DNA from: an uncultured Prevotella sp.
GTDB taxonomy: Bacteria > Bacteroidota > Bacteroidia > Bacteroidales > Bacteroidaceae
DNA length: 64,000 nt
Reading direction: 5' to 3'
Assembly: GCA_946402275.1 (NCBI GenBank)
Contig: CAMIVY010000004.1
Coordinates: 62,001-126,000, forward strand
Part shown: piece after piece, positions 36,827 through 44,583 of the stretch
Layout: each line of letters opens with the position of its first letter
Numbering within the stretch: the stretch's first letter is position 1
The notes under the pieces: model-generated
What the model saw: only the letters and a program-made list of their open reading frames with translations
What the model was told of the DNA's origin: nothing
The model's database searches: none
Position numbers and translations under genes: made by a program

Positions 36827-37858
36827 CACATGGCGTAAGCCGTGTACCCCCACATCCGTGTCATGGCTGACGGCACACACCGCCTCGGTCAGGCGGTTGA
36901 GATAGTGAAAGCGTTCATAGTCGCTTCCAAAGGCAGGCATGTCCTCAGACCAAGGGGCGAGGACGAGCAGCGAGCCACTGGCGCAGGCCTCAAAGCGGCT
37001 GCGCTCCGGCTTCCAGAGCTTGCCTATGGGTTCCTTCTGCAGGTGTATTAACCGCAGTCGCTGGCGCAGCGCCATGTTCTTGATGCGCTTCTCACATTCG
37101 GAGATGCCTGGGGTGACCAGCACGTCACCGCTATTGGCGGCAGCGAGCAACCTGTGGCTCTCCTCCTTCCAGTAGTCGGTATCTTCCGTTGGTTTGCCGT
37201 TGGTATGGCGGTGAAAGAACACCTGGTGCTTCTCCGGCTGGCGCAGTAGCAGCATATTGCCAAAGGCACTAAAGCGCACTCCGTCTATAGTGATACACAA
37301 GGCTCGCTGGAAAAGGTCGGGATATTCGCGCCGCATCATGTAGCGATATGGGTTGTCGCGAAGGTAGCGCTTCCAATTGGCCAGCTGTCCGTCGCGCATC
37401 AGGATATGGTCGTTGTAGTTGGGCTCGAAGAGGGGAGGGGGCGTTCCTGCGGCTGACGCCACAGGCACGGTGGAAGCGGCCGCACGCGCGGCTGCTGACA
37501 GCTTCCACCAGGCGCGACTGACACCTCCCTTGAATGCACCGATGATGATGCCGAGGTGTTTGCCCGTAGGCAGTGGCTTGTTGATGCGCACGATAAGGTG
37601 CATGTGGTCGGGCATAAGGCATACCTGCCATACGTCAACCATGGGGTAGTAGTGGTGTATCTTCGGTATCTCATCGTTGAGCACCGCCCGTCCCAGGGCA
37701 GAGGGCACGATGTGTGGTGGTTCACCGCCAGCCTTCGTCGTTCCCTGCACCTGACCGAATACGGGTTGCCTGCCGGCCACAGCAATGGTCACCTCATAGG
37801 TTCCCGGTGCTGCATAGTTGTGGCCGAACATGCGTCGTGTTTGACATCCCTCACTCAT
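36812..37858 (-). CDS. REP-associated-type HUH transposase (Y1_Tnp) with DprA-like C-terminal region
   Basis: A 348-residue protein. Residues about 1-185 match the Y1 (IS200/REP-associated) tyrosine transposase: HUH motif in MPDHMHLIVRI (near 82), the NYNDHILMRDGQLANWKRYL helix with a candidate catalytic Tyr near 166, and DNPYRYMMRREYP. An Ala/Pro-rich insert (AAARAAASTVPVASAAGTPP) interrupts this domain. Residues about 230-330 read like a Rossmann fold of the DprA/SMF kind: SGDVLVTPGISECEKRI, LIHLQ, SGSLLVLAPW, then YERFHYLNRLTEAV. That second assignment is by motif style only. It has no flanking IS ends, so it is a domesticated or REP-type gene rather than a complete insertion sequence. Confidence 0.75.
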   Translation of the reverse strand: MSEGCQTRRMFGHNYAAPGTYEVTIAVAGRQPVFGQVQGTTKAGGEPPHIVPSALGRAVLNDEIPKIHHYYPMVDVWQVCLMPDHMHLIVRINKPLPTGKHLGIIIGAFKGGVSRAWWKLSAAARAAASTVPVASAAGTPPPLFEPNYNDHILMRDGQLANWKRYLRDNPYRYMMRREYPDLFQRALCITIDGVRFSAFGNMLLLRQPEKHQVFFHRHTNGKPTEDTDYWKEESHRLLAAANSGDVLVTPGISECEKRIKNMALRQRLRLIHLQKEPIGKLWKPERSRFEACASGSLLVLAPWSEDMPAFGSDYERFHYLNRLTEAVCAVSHDTDVGVHGLRHVHRGG

Positions 37859-37877
37859 ATATCCATTTGTTTTATTG

Positions 37878-37885
37878 CAAAGATA
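37878..37885 (-). promoter_or_regulatory. -7 promoter box for the transposase-like gene
   Basis: On the reverse strand TATCTTTG then C, only 19 bp upstream of the start codon, giving a very short leader. Confidence 0.55.
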
Positions 37886-37934
37886 CCAACTTATTCCGTT
37901 ATCTTCTTGCTGCTAACTGTTAAATATGATAAAA

Positions 37935-37972
37935 GAAAGGCTGTTAGAACTAAAAGATTTTAACAGCCTTTC
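37935..37972. repeat. Hairpin between divergent promoters (REP-like candidate)
   Basis: GAAAGGCTGTTA (37935-37946) pairs perfectly with TAACAGCCTTTC (37961-37972), loop 14 nt. It lies between the -7 boxes at 37885 (reverse) and 37993 (forward). It could be an old terminator, an operator, or a REP-type palindrome kept beside the HUH gene. Confidence 0.55.
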
Positions 37973-37992
37973 GATTTGTTGTCTTTAGTTGC

Positions 37993-38000
37993 TAACTTTG
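37993..38000 (+). promoter_or_regulatory. -7 promoter box for the HU-related gene
   Basis: TAACTTTG matches TAnnTTTG. If used, the transcript starts near 38007 and has a leader of about 225 nt that contains the entire 22-bp palindrome array. Together with the hairpin at 37935 and the array, this accounts for the 375-bp gap 37859-38233. Confidence 0.55.
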
Positions 38001-38064
38001 TGACAAGGAATCTCGGCTCCTTTTCCGGACGGCCGGAGGCGTTTATGCTGATAAATGGACACGG

Positions 38065-38174
38065 CCATGCGCATGACTGAAAACCGTAATGCGCATTAAC
38101 GGATTCGATAATGCGCATTAATTGATGCGATAATGCGCATTACGGGAGCAAATAATGCGCATTAACTGAAAACG
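38065..38174. repeat. Five-unit array of palindromes with exact 22-bp period
   Basis: The perfect palindrome TAATGCGCATTA occurs at 38087, 38109, 38131 and 38153, each exactly 22 bp from the next. A degenerate first unit, CATGCGCATG at 38066-38075, is in the same register (centre 22 bp before the next). The 10-bp spacers differ except that the first and last units share ACTGAAAACG-like sequence. The array lies 60 bp before the HU-related gene and inside its predicted leader. All palindrome centres lie on about the same DNA face (two turns apart). It is not a CRISPR array: repeats and spacers are too short. Confidence 0.9.
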
Positions 38175-38233
38175 GCATGAAAATGCCTCTATAAATAAAT
38201 TTTTTACTATTAATTAAAAAAAACAAAAGCGCT

Positions 38234-38707
38234 ATGATTAGTTTAATCAAAATGAAGGGTGTAAACCCGCAGACAAAGGAAGTGATTTACTTCCCTCGTT
38301 GGACTCGTGTATCAACCGTCAGCGAGACGCAGCTGGCCAAGCGCATGGCTCGCGGCTCGACGTTCTCGGTGGGTGAAATCAACGGTGTGTTTGCGGACTT
38401 CCCGCAGTCTATCATCGACGAGCTGCTGAACGGCAACGCGGTGAAGATAGACGGTCTGGGCACGTTCAAGCTGAAGGTGCAGGGCAAGAGCCAGAAGGAC
38501 ATCAAGGCGGTGACCTCGGCGGGTGCCACCATCAGCGTGGTGTTCGAGCCGGCTGCCGAGCTGAACTCGCGTCTGAACGACGAGAAGGAGTTCCGATTCG
38601 TGGAGGTGCCCACGGCTGAGGGCCAGCAGGATGCTGACGACGAGGGTGGCGATACGCCGACGCCGACGCCTACGCCGGACCCAAGTGGCGGCGGCGACGA
38701 AGGGTAA
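38234..38707 (+). CDS. HU-related DNA-binding protein with acidic, Pro/Thr-rich tail
   Basis: A 157-residue protein. Residues 1 to about 120 match the Bacteroidota HU-related family (longer than the 90-residue true HU): IDELLNGNAVKIDGLGTFKL near 65-84 is the HU dimer/beta-arm signature, and basic residues precede it. The tail is acidic and repetitive (DADDEGGDTPTPTPTPDPSG), unlike a plain HU. It likely bends or coats DNA. It is monocistronic, with a promoter at 37993, a palindrome array in its leader and a terminator at 38746. Autoregulation through the array is a reasonable guess, not shown. Confidence 0.85.
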   Translation: MISLIKMKGVNPQTKEVIYFPRWTRVSTVSETQLAKRMARGSTFSVGEINGVFADFPQSIIDELLNGNAVKIDGLGTFKLKVQGKSQKDIKAVTSAGATISVVFEPAAELNSRLNDEKEFRFVEVPTAEGQQDADDEGGDTPTPTPTPDPSGGGDEG

Positions 38708-38723
38708 AGAGAGGCCTTCGGCC

Positions 38724-38748
38724 AAATGAGAAATGAGAAATGAGAAAG
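38724..38748. repeat. Heptad repeat AAATGAG x3
   Basis: Three perfect AAATGAG units followed by AAAG, placed directly before the terminator stem at 38746. Same family as 33576-33743. Confidence 0.7.
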
Positions 38749-38776
38749 CGGAGTGACCTTTTCGGTCGCTCCGCTT
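38746..38776. terminator. Bidirectional terminator between the HU-related gene and uvrA
   Basis: AAGCGGAGTGACC (38746-38758) pairs with GGTCGCTCCGCTT (38764-38776) with one G-T pair and a 5-nt loop, followed by AATTTTTATTTTTTT. It lies between convergent genes. Confidence 0.88.
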
Positions 38777-38781
38777 AATTT

Positions 38782-41631
38782 TTATTTTTTTATTTCTTCC
38801 TTCAGGAACCTCGGCGTGAATCCCTTCTTGCTGCGTGCCACCTCCTCGGGAGTGCCCGTGGTGAGCACCGTTCCGCCGTTGCGCCCGCCTTCCGGTCCCA
38901 TGTCGATAACCCAGTCGGCCAGTTTGATGACGTCCATGTTGTGCTCGATGACGATGACCGTGTTGCCGCGATCTACGAGCCGTTGCAGCACGTCCATCAG
39001 TATGCGGATGTCCTCGAAGTGCAGTCCCGTGGTGGGCTCATCGAGGATGTAGAGCGTCTTGCCCGTGTCTTTCTTCGACAGTTCGGTGGCCAGCTTTACG
39101 CGCTGGCTCTCGCCGCCGCTGAGCGTCGTTGACGACTGTCCGAGCTTGATGTACCCTAAGCCCACGTCCTGAATGGTCTTGATTTTGCGCAGGATGTCGG
39201 GCACGTTCTCGAAGAACTCCACGGCTTGGTTGATGGTCATGTCGAGCACGTCGGCAATCGACTTGCCCTTGAACCTGACCTCCAGCGTTTCGCGGTTATA
39301 GCGCTTGCCGTGACATTCCTCGCAGGGCACCTGAATGTCGGGCAGGAAGTTCATCTCGATGGTCTTGTAACCGTTGCCGCCGCACACCTCGCAGCGTCCG
39401 CCCTTGACGTTAAAGGAGAAACGGCCGGGCTTGTATCCGCGAATCTGCGCTTCGGGCAGGTTGACGAACAGCGAGCGGATGTCCGAGAAGACGCCGGTGT
39501 AGGTGGCGGGATTCGATCGCGGCGTGCGGCCTATCGGGGTCTGATCGACATTCACCACCTTATCTATATATTCCAGTCCCTCAATGCTGTCGTAGGGCAT
39601 GGGTTGCTGCAGCGAGCGGTAGAAATGGCGGGAGAGGATGGGGTAGAGCGTCTCGTTGATAAGCGTCGATTTGCCGGAGCCGCTGACGCCCGTGACGAGG
39701 ATTAATTTTCCTAATGGGAATTCCACGGTGACATTCTTCAGGTTGTTGCCGCGACATCCACGGAGCACGAGGCTGTGGCCGTTGCCCTCGCGACGACGGG
39801 CGGGCAGGGGGATGCTCATCTGCCCGCTGAGATACTGGGCGGTGATGGTCTGTTGCTTCATCATCTCGTCGATGGTGCCTTGGAATACCACCTCGCCACC
39901 CTTGCGACCGGCACGCGGACCGATGTCAACGATGTAGTCGGCGGCCAGCATCATGTCGCGGTCGTGCTCCACCACGATGACGGTGTTGCCCAGGTCGCGC
40001 AGTTCTTTCAGCGAGCGGATCAGCCGGTCGTTGTCCCGCTGGTGCAGTCCGATGCTGGGCTCGTCCAGGATGTACAGCACATTGACCAGCTGCGAACCAA
40101 TCTGTGTGGCCAGTCGGATGCGCTGGCTCTCGCCACCCGACAGGCTGGCGGACTGACGGTTCAGCGCCAGATAGTCCAGCCCGACCTCCAGGAGGAAGTC
40201 CAGGCGGGTGCGTATCTCCTTCAGAATCTCGGCGGCAATCTGCTGTTGCTGGTGGTCAAGCATCGGCTCCACCGTGTCAAGCCACTGGCGCAGTTCCGAG
40301 ATGTCCATACTGGCCAGTTCAGAGATGTTCTTGTCGCCTACTTTATAGGATAATGCCTCGCGGTTCAGCCGCTGGCCGTGACACTCCGGACAGACGCACT
40401 CGGCCAGGAACTGGTCGGCCCATTTCTGTCCGCCGGCGCTGTCGTCGTTTTCCATCACGGAGCGCAGGTATTTCACCACGCCGTCAAAGCTGACGAAATA
40501 GTCGCTCGACGTGTGCATCAGTTCCTTGTCGATGCGCACATTCTCCAGCGAGCCGTAGAGAATCTCGTTGAGCGCCTCGTCGGGAATGTCCTCGATGCGC
40601 GTCTTCAGGTCACAGCTGTATTTATGGAGGATGGCGTCAATCTGCCAGAAAATCATCTGGTTCTTATACTTTCCCAACGGCAGGATGCCTCCCTCGTGGA
40701 TGGTGTGCTTGCGGTTGGGAATAACCTTGCTCAAGTCGATTTCGTTGATATATCCCAGACCCTTGCAGCGTGGACAGGCACCCTGGGGCGAGTTGAACGA
40801 AAACGTGTTGGGAGCCGGTTCGCCATACGAAATACCCGTGGTGGGGCACATCAGCTGCTTGGAGAAATGCTTCACGCTGCCGGTCTCATGATCCATAATC
40901 ATCACGCGACCCTCGCCCTGCTTCATAGCCAGCGATACCGACTTGCGAAGGCGTTCGTCGGAGGGTGCCGCGCCCACTTGGCCCGATGAGCCCTTGACCG
41001 CCATGCGGTCTATGACCACTTCGATGTCATGATTCTTGTAGCGATCCACCTTCATGCCTTGCGTAATCTCTGTCAATTCACCGTCAACACGCACATGGAG
41101 GTAGCCCTTGCGGCGAAGACCCTCGAAAAGCTCGCGGTAGTGGCCCTTGCGGGAGTGTACCAATGGGGCAAGAATCAGGATGCGGCGACCGGCATAGTTC
41201 TGGATAATCATCTCCATCACCTTCTCCTCGGTATATTTCACCATAGGCTCGCCGGTCTCGTAGCTGTAAGCCTTGCCGGCACGCGCAAAGAGCAGGCGGA
41301 GGTAGTCATACACCTCCGTAGTGGTGCCTACGGTCGATCGGGGATTCTTGTTGGTGGTCTTCTGCTCGATGCTGATGACGGGCGAGAGTCCCGTGATTTT
41401 ATCGACATCAGGGCGCTCCATGCCGCCCAGGAAGTTGCGGGCGTATGCAGAGAACGTTTCGATGTAGCGGCGCTGTCCTTCGGCAAAGATGGTGTCGAAG
41501 GCCAACGACGACTTGCCTGAGCCGCTCAGTCCGGTGATAACGGTCAAGGAATCTCGGGGAATCTCCACGTCAATGTTCTTGAGGTTATGAACGCGAGCTC
41601 CCCAAATTTTTATTTTATTGTCGTTACTCAT
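38782..41631 (-). CDS. uvrA: Excinuclease ABC subunit A
   Basis: A 949-residue DNA-damage sensor of nucleotide excision repair, cytoplasmic, working with UvrB. Two ABC ATPase modules: Walker [13 protein letters not shown] near 34 and [13 protein letters not shown] near 643; signature motifs [12 protein letters not shown] near 495 and [13 protein letters not shown] near 835. Zn-binding cysteine clusters are CPRCKGLGY near 285, [10 protein letters not shown] near 414, and CEVCGGNGY with [10 protein letters not shown] near 745-780. Length is normal. It begins inside the last 8 bp of the upstream T9SS-type gene, so translation is coupled. uvrB and uvrC are not in the window. Confidence 0.97.
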   Translation of the reverse strand: MSNDNKIKIWGARVHNLKNIDVEIPRDSLTVITGLSGSGKSSLAFDTIFAEGQRRYIETFSAYARNFLGGMERPDVDKITGLSPVISIEQKTTNKNPRSTVGTTTEVYDYLRLLFARAGKAYSYETGEPMVKYTEEKVMEMIIQNYAGRRILILAPLVHSRKGHYRELFEGLRRKGYLHVRVDGELTEITQGMKVDRYKNHDIEVVIDRMAVKGSSGQVGAAPSDERLRKSVSLAMKQGEGRVMIMDHETGSVKHFSKQLMCPTTGISYGEPAPNTFSFNSPQGACPRCKGLGYINEIDLSKVIPNRKHTIHEGGILPLGKYKNQMIFWQIDAILHKYSCDLKTRIEDIPDEALNEILYGSLENVRIDKELMHTSSDYFVSFDGVVKYLRSVMENDDSAGGQKWADQFLAECVCPECHGQRLNREALSYKVGDKNISELASMDISELRQWLDTVEPMLDHQQQQIAAEILKEIRTRLDFLLEVGLDYLALNRQSASLSGGESQRIRLATQIGSQLVNVLYILDEPSIGLHQRDNDRLIRSLKELRDLGNTVIVVEHDRDMMLAADYIVDIGPRAGRKGGEVVFQGTIDEMMKQQTITAQYLSGQMSIPLPARRREGNGHSLVLRGCRGNNLKNVTVEFPLGKLILVTGVSGSGKSTLINETLYPILSRHFYRSLQQPMPYDSIEGLEYIDKVVNVDQTPIGRTPRSNPATYTGVFSDIRSLFVNLPEAQIRGYKPGRFSFNVKGGRCEVCGGNGYKTIEMNFLPDIQVPCEECHGKRYNRETLEVRFKGKSIADVLDMTINQAVEFFENVPDILRKIKTIQDVGLGYIKLGQSSTTLSGGESQRVKLATELSKKDTGKTLYILDEPTTGLHFEDIRILMDVLQRLVDRGNTVIVIEHNMDVIKLADWVIDMGPEGGRNGGTVLTTGTPEEVARSKKGFTPRFLKEEIKK

Positions 41632-42328
41632 TATTATCGTTGTTGGTCTCGGATACTATGTTACGACTGCGTATCAGATTGACGTCCTTGCGGATATTAT
41701 ATTCCACGCCGTCGGCACCACGGGCTTTTACATAAACGAAATAGGTGCCGTCTTTGACAGGACGACCTTTGTAGGTGCCGTCCCATCCTTTGGAGATGTC
41801 TGTCCAGTCGTAAAGCTTCTGACCGTAGCGGTTGAAGATATAGGCATGAAACTCTACGATACTCTTATAATGTCCGCTGGCCTCCGGATGGCAGGCGCCC
41901 TTTGCCCCGTAGAAATCGTTATGCCCGTCGTCGTTGGGCGAAAAGGCGTTGGGCATTTCCAGATGGCTCTCGGTAATGGTGATGTCTATGTGCGTAGAGT
42001 CAACCACCTCGTTGTTCTGCCGTACGATGAGAGATACCGTATTGATTCCCGCCTCGGTAAATGTAAATGATGTCTCTTCGTCGTAGCGGGTGACACTGGT
42101 TCCTGAAGACAGGTTGCGGATGTGCCACTCCACAGAGGCGCCTGTGTAGAGTTCTGGACCATTGGAAGAAATACGGGTAGGCAGCGGCGCTTCTGAAGAG
42201 AAACTCTCCGTCGCTGTAACTTCCGTTCCTGTCTCGTCCGTGTAGGTGACCTTTATTTCTACCTGTGCAAAGGCCATGATGGCAGTGCAAAGCAAGGTCA
42301 AAATGCATGTTACTTTCCTTAAATACAT
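41624..42328 (-). CDS. Secreted protein with T9SS type-B (gliding-associated, CHU_C) C-terminal domain
   Basis: A 234-residue exported protein. A signal peptide ends IMAFAQ. Residues about 25-130 look like PKD/Ig-type repeats (TSVTRYDEETSFTFTEAGIN). The C-terminal about 90 residues match the gliding-motility-associated CHU_C sorting domain (MPNAFSPNDDGHNDFYG, FNRYGQKLYDWTD, GWDGTYKGRPVKDGTYFVYV), which sends proteins through type IX secretion. I start at the ATG at 42328: the -7 box at 42350-42357 would put the transcript start too close to the upstream ATG at 42352. Its stop overlaps uvrA. Presence of this domain implies a T9SS in the genome. Confidence 0.82.
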   Translation of the reverse strand: MYLRKVTCILTLLCTAIMAFAQVEIKVTYTDETGTEVTATESFSSEAPLPTRISSNGPELYTGASVEWHIRNLSSGTSVTRYDEETSFTFTEAGINTVSLIVRQNNEVVDSTHIDITITESHLEMPNAFSPNDDGHNDFYGAKGACHPEASGHYKSIVEFHAYIFNRYGQKLYDWTDISKGWDGTYKGRPVKDGTYFVYVKARGADGVEYNIRKDVNLIRSRNIVSETNNDNNE

Positions 42329-42349
42329 GGTGATGTGCGAATATTTTTG

Positions 42350-42357
42350 CAAAATTA
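42350..42357 (-). promoter_or_regulatory. -7 promoter box for the CHU_C-domain gene and uvrA
   Basis: On the reverse strand TAATTTTG then C, 22 bp upstream of the chosen ATG at 42328. It overlaps the alternative ATG at 42352, which argues against that start. Confidence 0.55.
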
Positions 42358-42390
42358 GTGAAAAAAGTAGAACTTCCGCATTTTTTTATG

Positions 42391-42398
42391 TAATTTTG
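42391..42398 (+). promoter_or_regulatory. -7 promoter box for the LysM/periplasmic-binding gene
   Basis: TAATTTTG, 23 bp before the start at 42422. It faces away from the reverse box at 42350, 33 bp apart, another closely divergent promoter pair. Confidence 0.55.
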
Positions 42399-42421
42399 TA
42401 GCGCAAAACAGAAAATTTAAG

Positions 42422-43801
42422 ATGACAATGAAAAAATTATTCAGATATTTCCTATTGTTAACTTTGTTTTCCATGAACGTGGAGACAATGATGGCGCAGG
42501 TGCAGAACTACAAGGAGATGCACCAGGTGAAACGAAAAGAGACTATTTTTGGAATAGCCCGTGAAAATGGCATTACCATAGAGGAATTGATCAAGGCGAA
42601 TCCGGAAATGAACACGCCGGGCTATGAGCTGAAGAAGGGCGACTTCATTAAGATTCCGTATCCGTCGAATGCTAGTACGGCCAGTTCGGCAAGTACAGCC
42701 AGCCAACCTGCTCAGCCAGCCGCCCCTGTCGGCAAGGACTTGCGCCAGCGCGAAATCAGGGTGGGCGTGATGCTGCCTCTGAACGACAAGAATGCTGACG
42801 GCAAGCGCATGCTGGAATACTATCGCGGTGTGCTGATGGCATGCGATAGTCTGAGAAGCATAGGCATTTCTACCGATGTCCGTGCCTGGAACATCACGGA
42901 AAACAGCAATATGTCGCAGGTATTGTCTGACCTTCACATTGCCAATTGCGACCTTATTATCGGTCCTTATTATACCAAGCAGCTGAAGTCGTTAGGCGAT
43001 TATGTGATGTCTCGCAACATCAAGTTGCTGGTTCCCTTTACAACGTATTCTCAGGAGATATATAATAACTACAACCTGTTTCAGGCTCAGCAGAATCAGA
43101 ACCAGCTGAACGAGGCTTACGTTCAGCGTTTCTACGAGCGTTTCAAGGATTGTCATCCTGTGCTGATAGATTGTAATGACTCTACCAGTACGAAGGGAAG
43201 CTTTACGACCGCCCTTCGCAGAAAGCTGGAGCAGAACGGTATTCAGTATAGCATTACCAACCTGCGCTCCAGCGAGTCTATGTTCAAGAAGGCTTTCTCT
43301 ATGAGTCAGCGTAATGTGGTTATCTTGAATACTAGCCGTTCTCAGGAGTTGAACGTAGCCTTTGCCAAGCTGAACGGTTTGGTGATGAACATGCCGGGCA
43401 TGCTGGTTTCGGTGTTTGGATATACGGAATGGCTGATGTACAACCGTCAGCATTTAGATAATTTCTACAAGTTTGATGTCTATGTCCCTACTACCTATTA
43501 TATGAATCCTTTCTCGTCCAGGTCTGACCGCATCAAGCTGAAATATCGTTGGAATTTCCATCAGGACATGCAGCATTACAACCAGCGTTATGCCGTGATA
43601 GGCTTCGACCATGCTTTCTTCATGCTGAAGGGACTCCACATGTATGGCGATCATTTTACGGGTGCAGCAGGCATGGTAGGCTATACTCCTTTGCAGAATC
43701 CCCTTCGGTTTGAACGCATAGGAAATGGCGGGTTGCAGAACAGGGCCGTCATGTTTGTACACTATACACCGGAAAACAAGGTGGAAACCATCAATTATTA
43801 A
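42422..43801 (+). CDS. LysM-domain protein with type-1 periplasmic-binding fold
   Basis: A 459-residue exported protein. Signal peptide to about residue 26 (MMAQ). A LysM domain (about 35-80: HQVKRKETIFGIARENGITIEELIKANPE in part) should bind peptidoglycan. After a Ser/Ala/Pro linker, residues 105-440 resemble the leucine/amide-binding (PBP type 1) fold, starting REIRVGVMLPL and with IIGPYYTKQLKSLGDY near 180. In Gram-negative bacteria this pairing recalls LpoA-type activators of penicillin-binding proteins, so a role in cell-wall synthesis is plausible but unproven. It is 3 bp upstream of the PorT-like gene. Confidence 0.78.
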   Translation: MTMKKLFRYFLLLTLFSMNVETMMAQVQNYKEMHQVKRKETIFGIARENGITIEELIKANPEMNTPGYELKKGDFIKIPYPSNASTASSASTASQPAQPAAPVGKDLRQREIRVGVMLPLNDKNADGKRMLEYYRGVLMACDSLRSIGISTDVRAWNITENSNMSQVLSDLHIANCDLIIGPYYTKQLKSLGDYVMSRNIKLLVPFTTYSQEIYNNYNLFQAQQNQNQLNEAYVQRFYERFKDCHPVLIDCNDSTSTKGSFTTALRRKLEQNGIQYSITNLRSSESMFKKAFSMSQRNVVILNTSRSQELNVAFAKLNGLVMNMPGMLVSVFGYTEWLMYNRQHLDNFYKFDVYVPTTYYMNPFSSRSDRIKLKYRWNFHQDMQHYNQRYAVIGFDHAFFMLKGLHMYGDHFTGAAGMVGYTPLQNPLRFERIGNGGLQNRAVMFVHYTPENKVETINY

Positions 43802-43804
43802 GGA

Positions 43805-44575
43805 ATGAAGATGAAGCGGTTTTATATTTTATTTCTCATTTCTCATTTCTCTTTTCTCATCTCTCATGCTCAGGTGGGTGAGTATCGTACCGACTTTGCT
43901 GTAGGAGTCAATGCCGGCTATATGATAAGCAGCATCGGTTTTGTGCCAGAGGTTCCTCAGAACAAGTTGGGCGGTATGACGGGTGGTCTGACCTTTCGCT
44001 ATACCTGCGAAAAATACTTCAAGAGCATCTGTGCCATTGTGGCCGAGTTGAACTTTGCCCAGACCGGATGGAAAGAAAACATCATGGACATTGATAACCA
44101 GCCCGTATATTATGTCGGTGACGAAGCGAAAGCCAATCCCCTGTCCTATGAGCGTAAGATGACCTATGTGCAATTTCCCCTGATGGCCCGGTTAGGATGG
44201 GGACGTGAGCGTAAGGGCTTGCAGGGCTTCATTCAGTTAGGTCCGCAAATGGGCTTCTTCCTCAGCGAGTCAACGAATACGAATGTAGAGCCGGGCAAGC
44301 CTACTCAGACAGCACGCTCCTCCAAGGTCGTGGCACAGGATTCAATGTCCGTAGAGCGTAAGTTTGACTACGGAATAGTCTTTGGAGGCGGACTTGAATT
44401 CTCACACCCCAAAGTGGGGCATTTTATCGTGGAAGGCCGTTATTATTATGGCTTGGGAGATATCTTCAAGAACTCGAAGAGCGATTTCTTCGGACGTTCT
44501 AACTTCGGGCAGATTGTCATCAAGGCTACCTATCTCTTTGATATCGTTAAGACGAAGAATCCTAAAATTAAATAA
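43805..44575 (+). CDS. PorT-family outer-membrane beta-barrel protein
   Basis: A 256-residue outer-membrane protein with an N-terminal signal peptide ending SHAQ and alternating hydrophobic strands to the end (GGLTFRYTCEKYF, YVQFPLMARLGWG, FIQLGPQMGFFL, FIVEGRYYYGLGDI). It matches the PorT-type barrel family common in this phylum. Some members serve T9SS but most are of unknown role. The signal-peptide core (FLISHFSFLISH) is encoded by heptad repeats at 43831-43869, an unusual origin. It is co-transcribed with the LysM gene and followed by the peptide transporter after 8 bp. Confidence 0.8.
   Translation: MKMKRFYILFLISHFSFLISHAQVGEYRTDFAVGVNAGYMISSIGFVPEVPQNKLGGMTGGLTFRYTCEKYFKSICAIVAELNFAQTGWKENIMDIDNQPVYYVGDEAKANPLSYERKMTYVQFPLMARLGWGRERKGLQGFIQLGPQMGFFLSESTNTNVEPGKPTQTARSSKVVAQDSMSVERKFDYGIVFGGGLEFSHPKVGHFIVEGRYYYGLGDIFKNSKSDFFGRSNFGQIVIKATYLFDIVKTKNPKIK
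43831..43869. repeat. Heptad repeat forming a signal-peptide core
   Basis: ATTTCTC-type units (complement of the AATGAGA family) run in frame and encode FLISH repeats, seven codons per three heptads. See the finding on signal peptides. Confidence 0.7.
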
Positions 44576-44583
44576 TTATTATT

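Noticed and set aside
36812..37858. Complete IS200/IS605 insertion sequence
   Set aside because: No left or right end hairpins bounded by a target motif and no accessory gene were seen; the protein is longer than IS200 TnpA and REP-type in style.
38065..38174. CRISPR array
   Set aside because: The repeat is 12 bp and the variable part 10 bp, far shorter than CRISPR units, and no cas genes are near.
40378..40989. 203-codon forward frame within uvrA, with other forward frames nearby
   Set aside because: GC-richer codon bias of uvrA opens shadow frames; none has a start context or motif.
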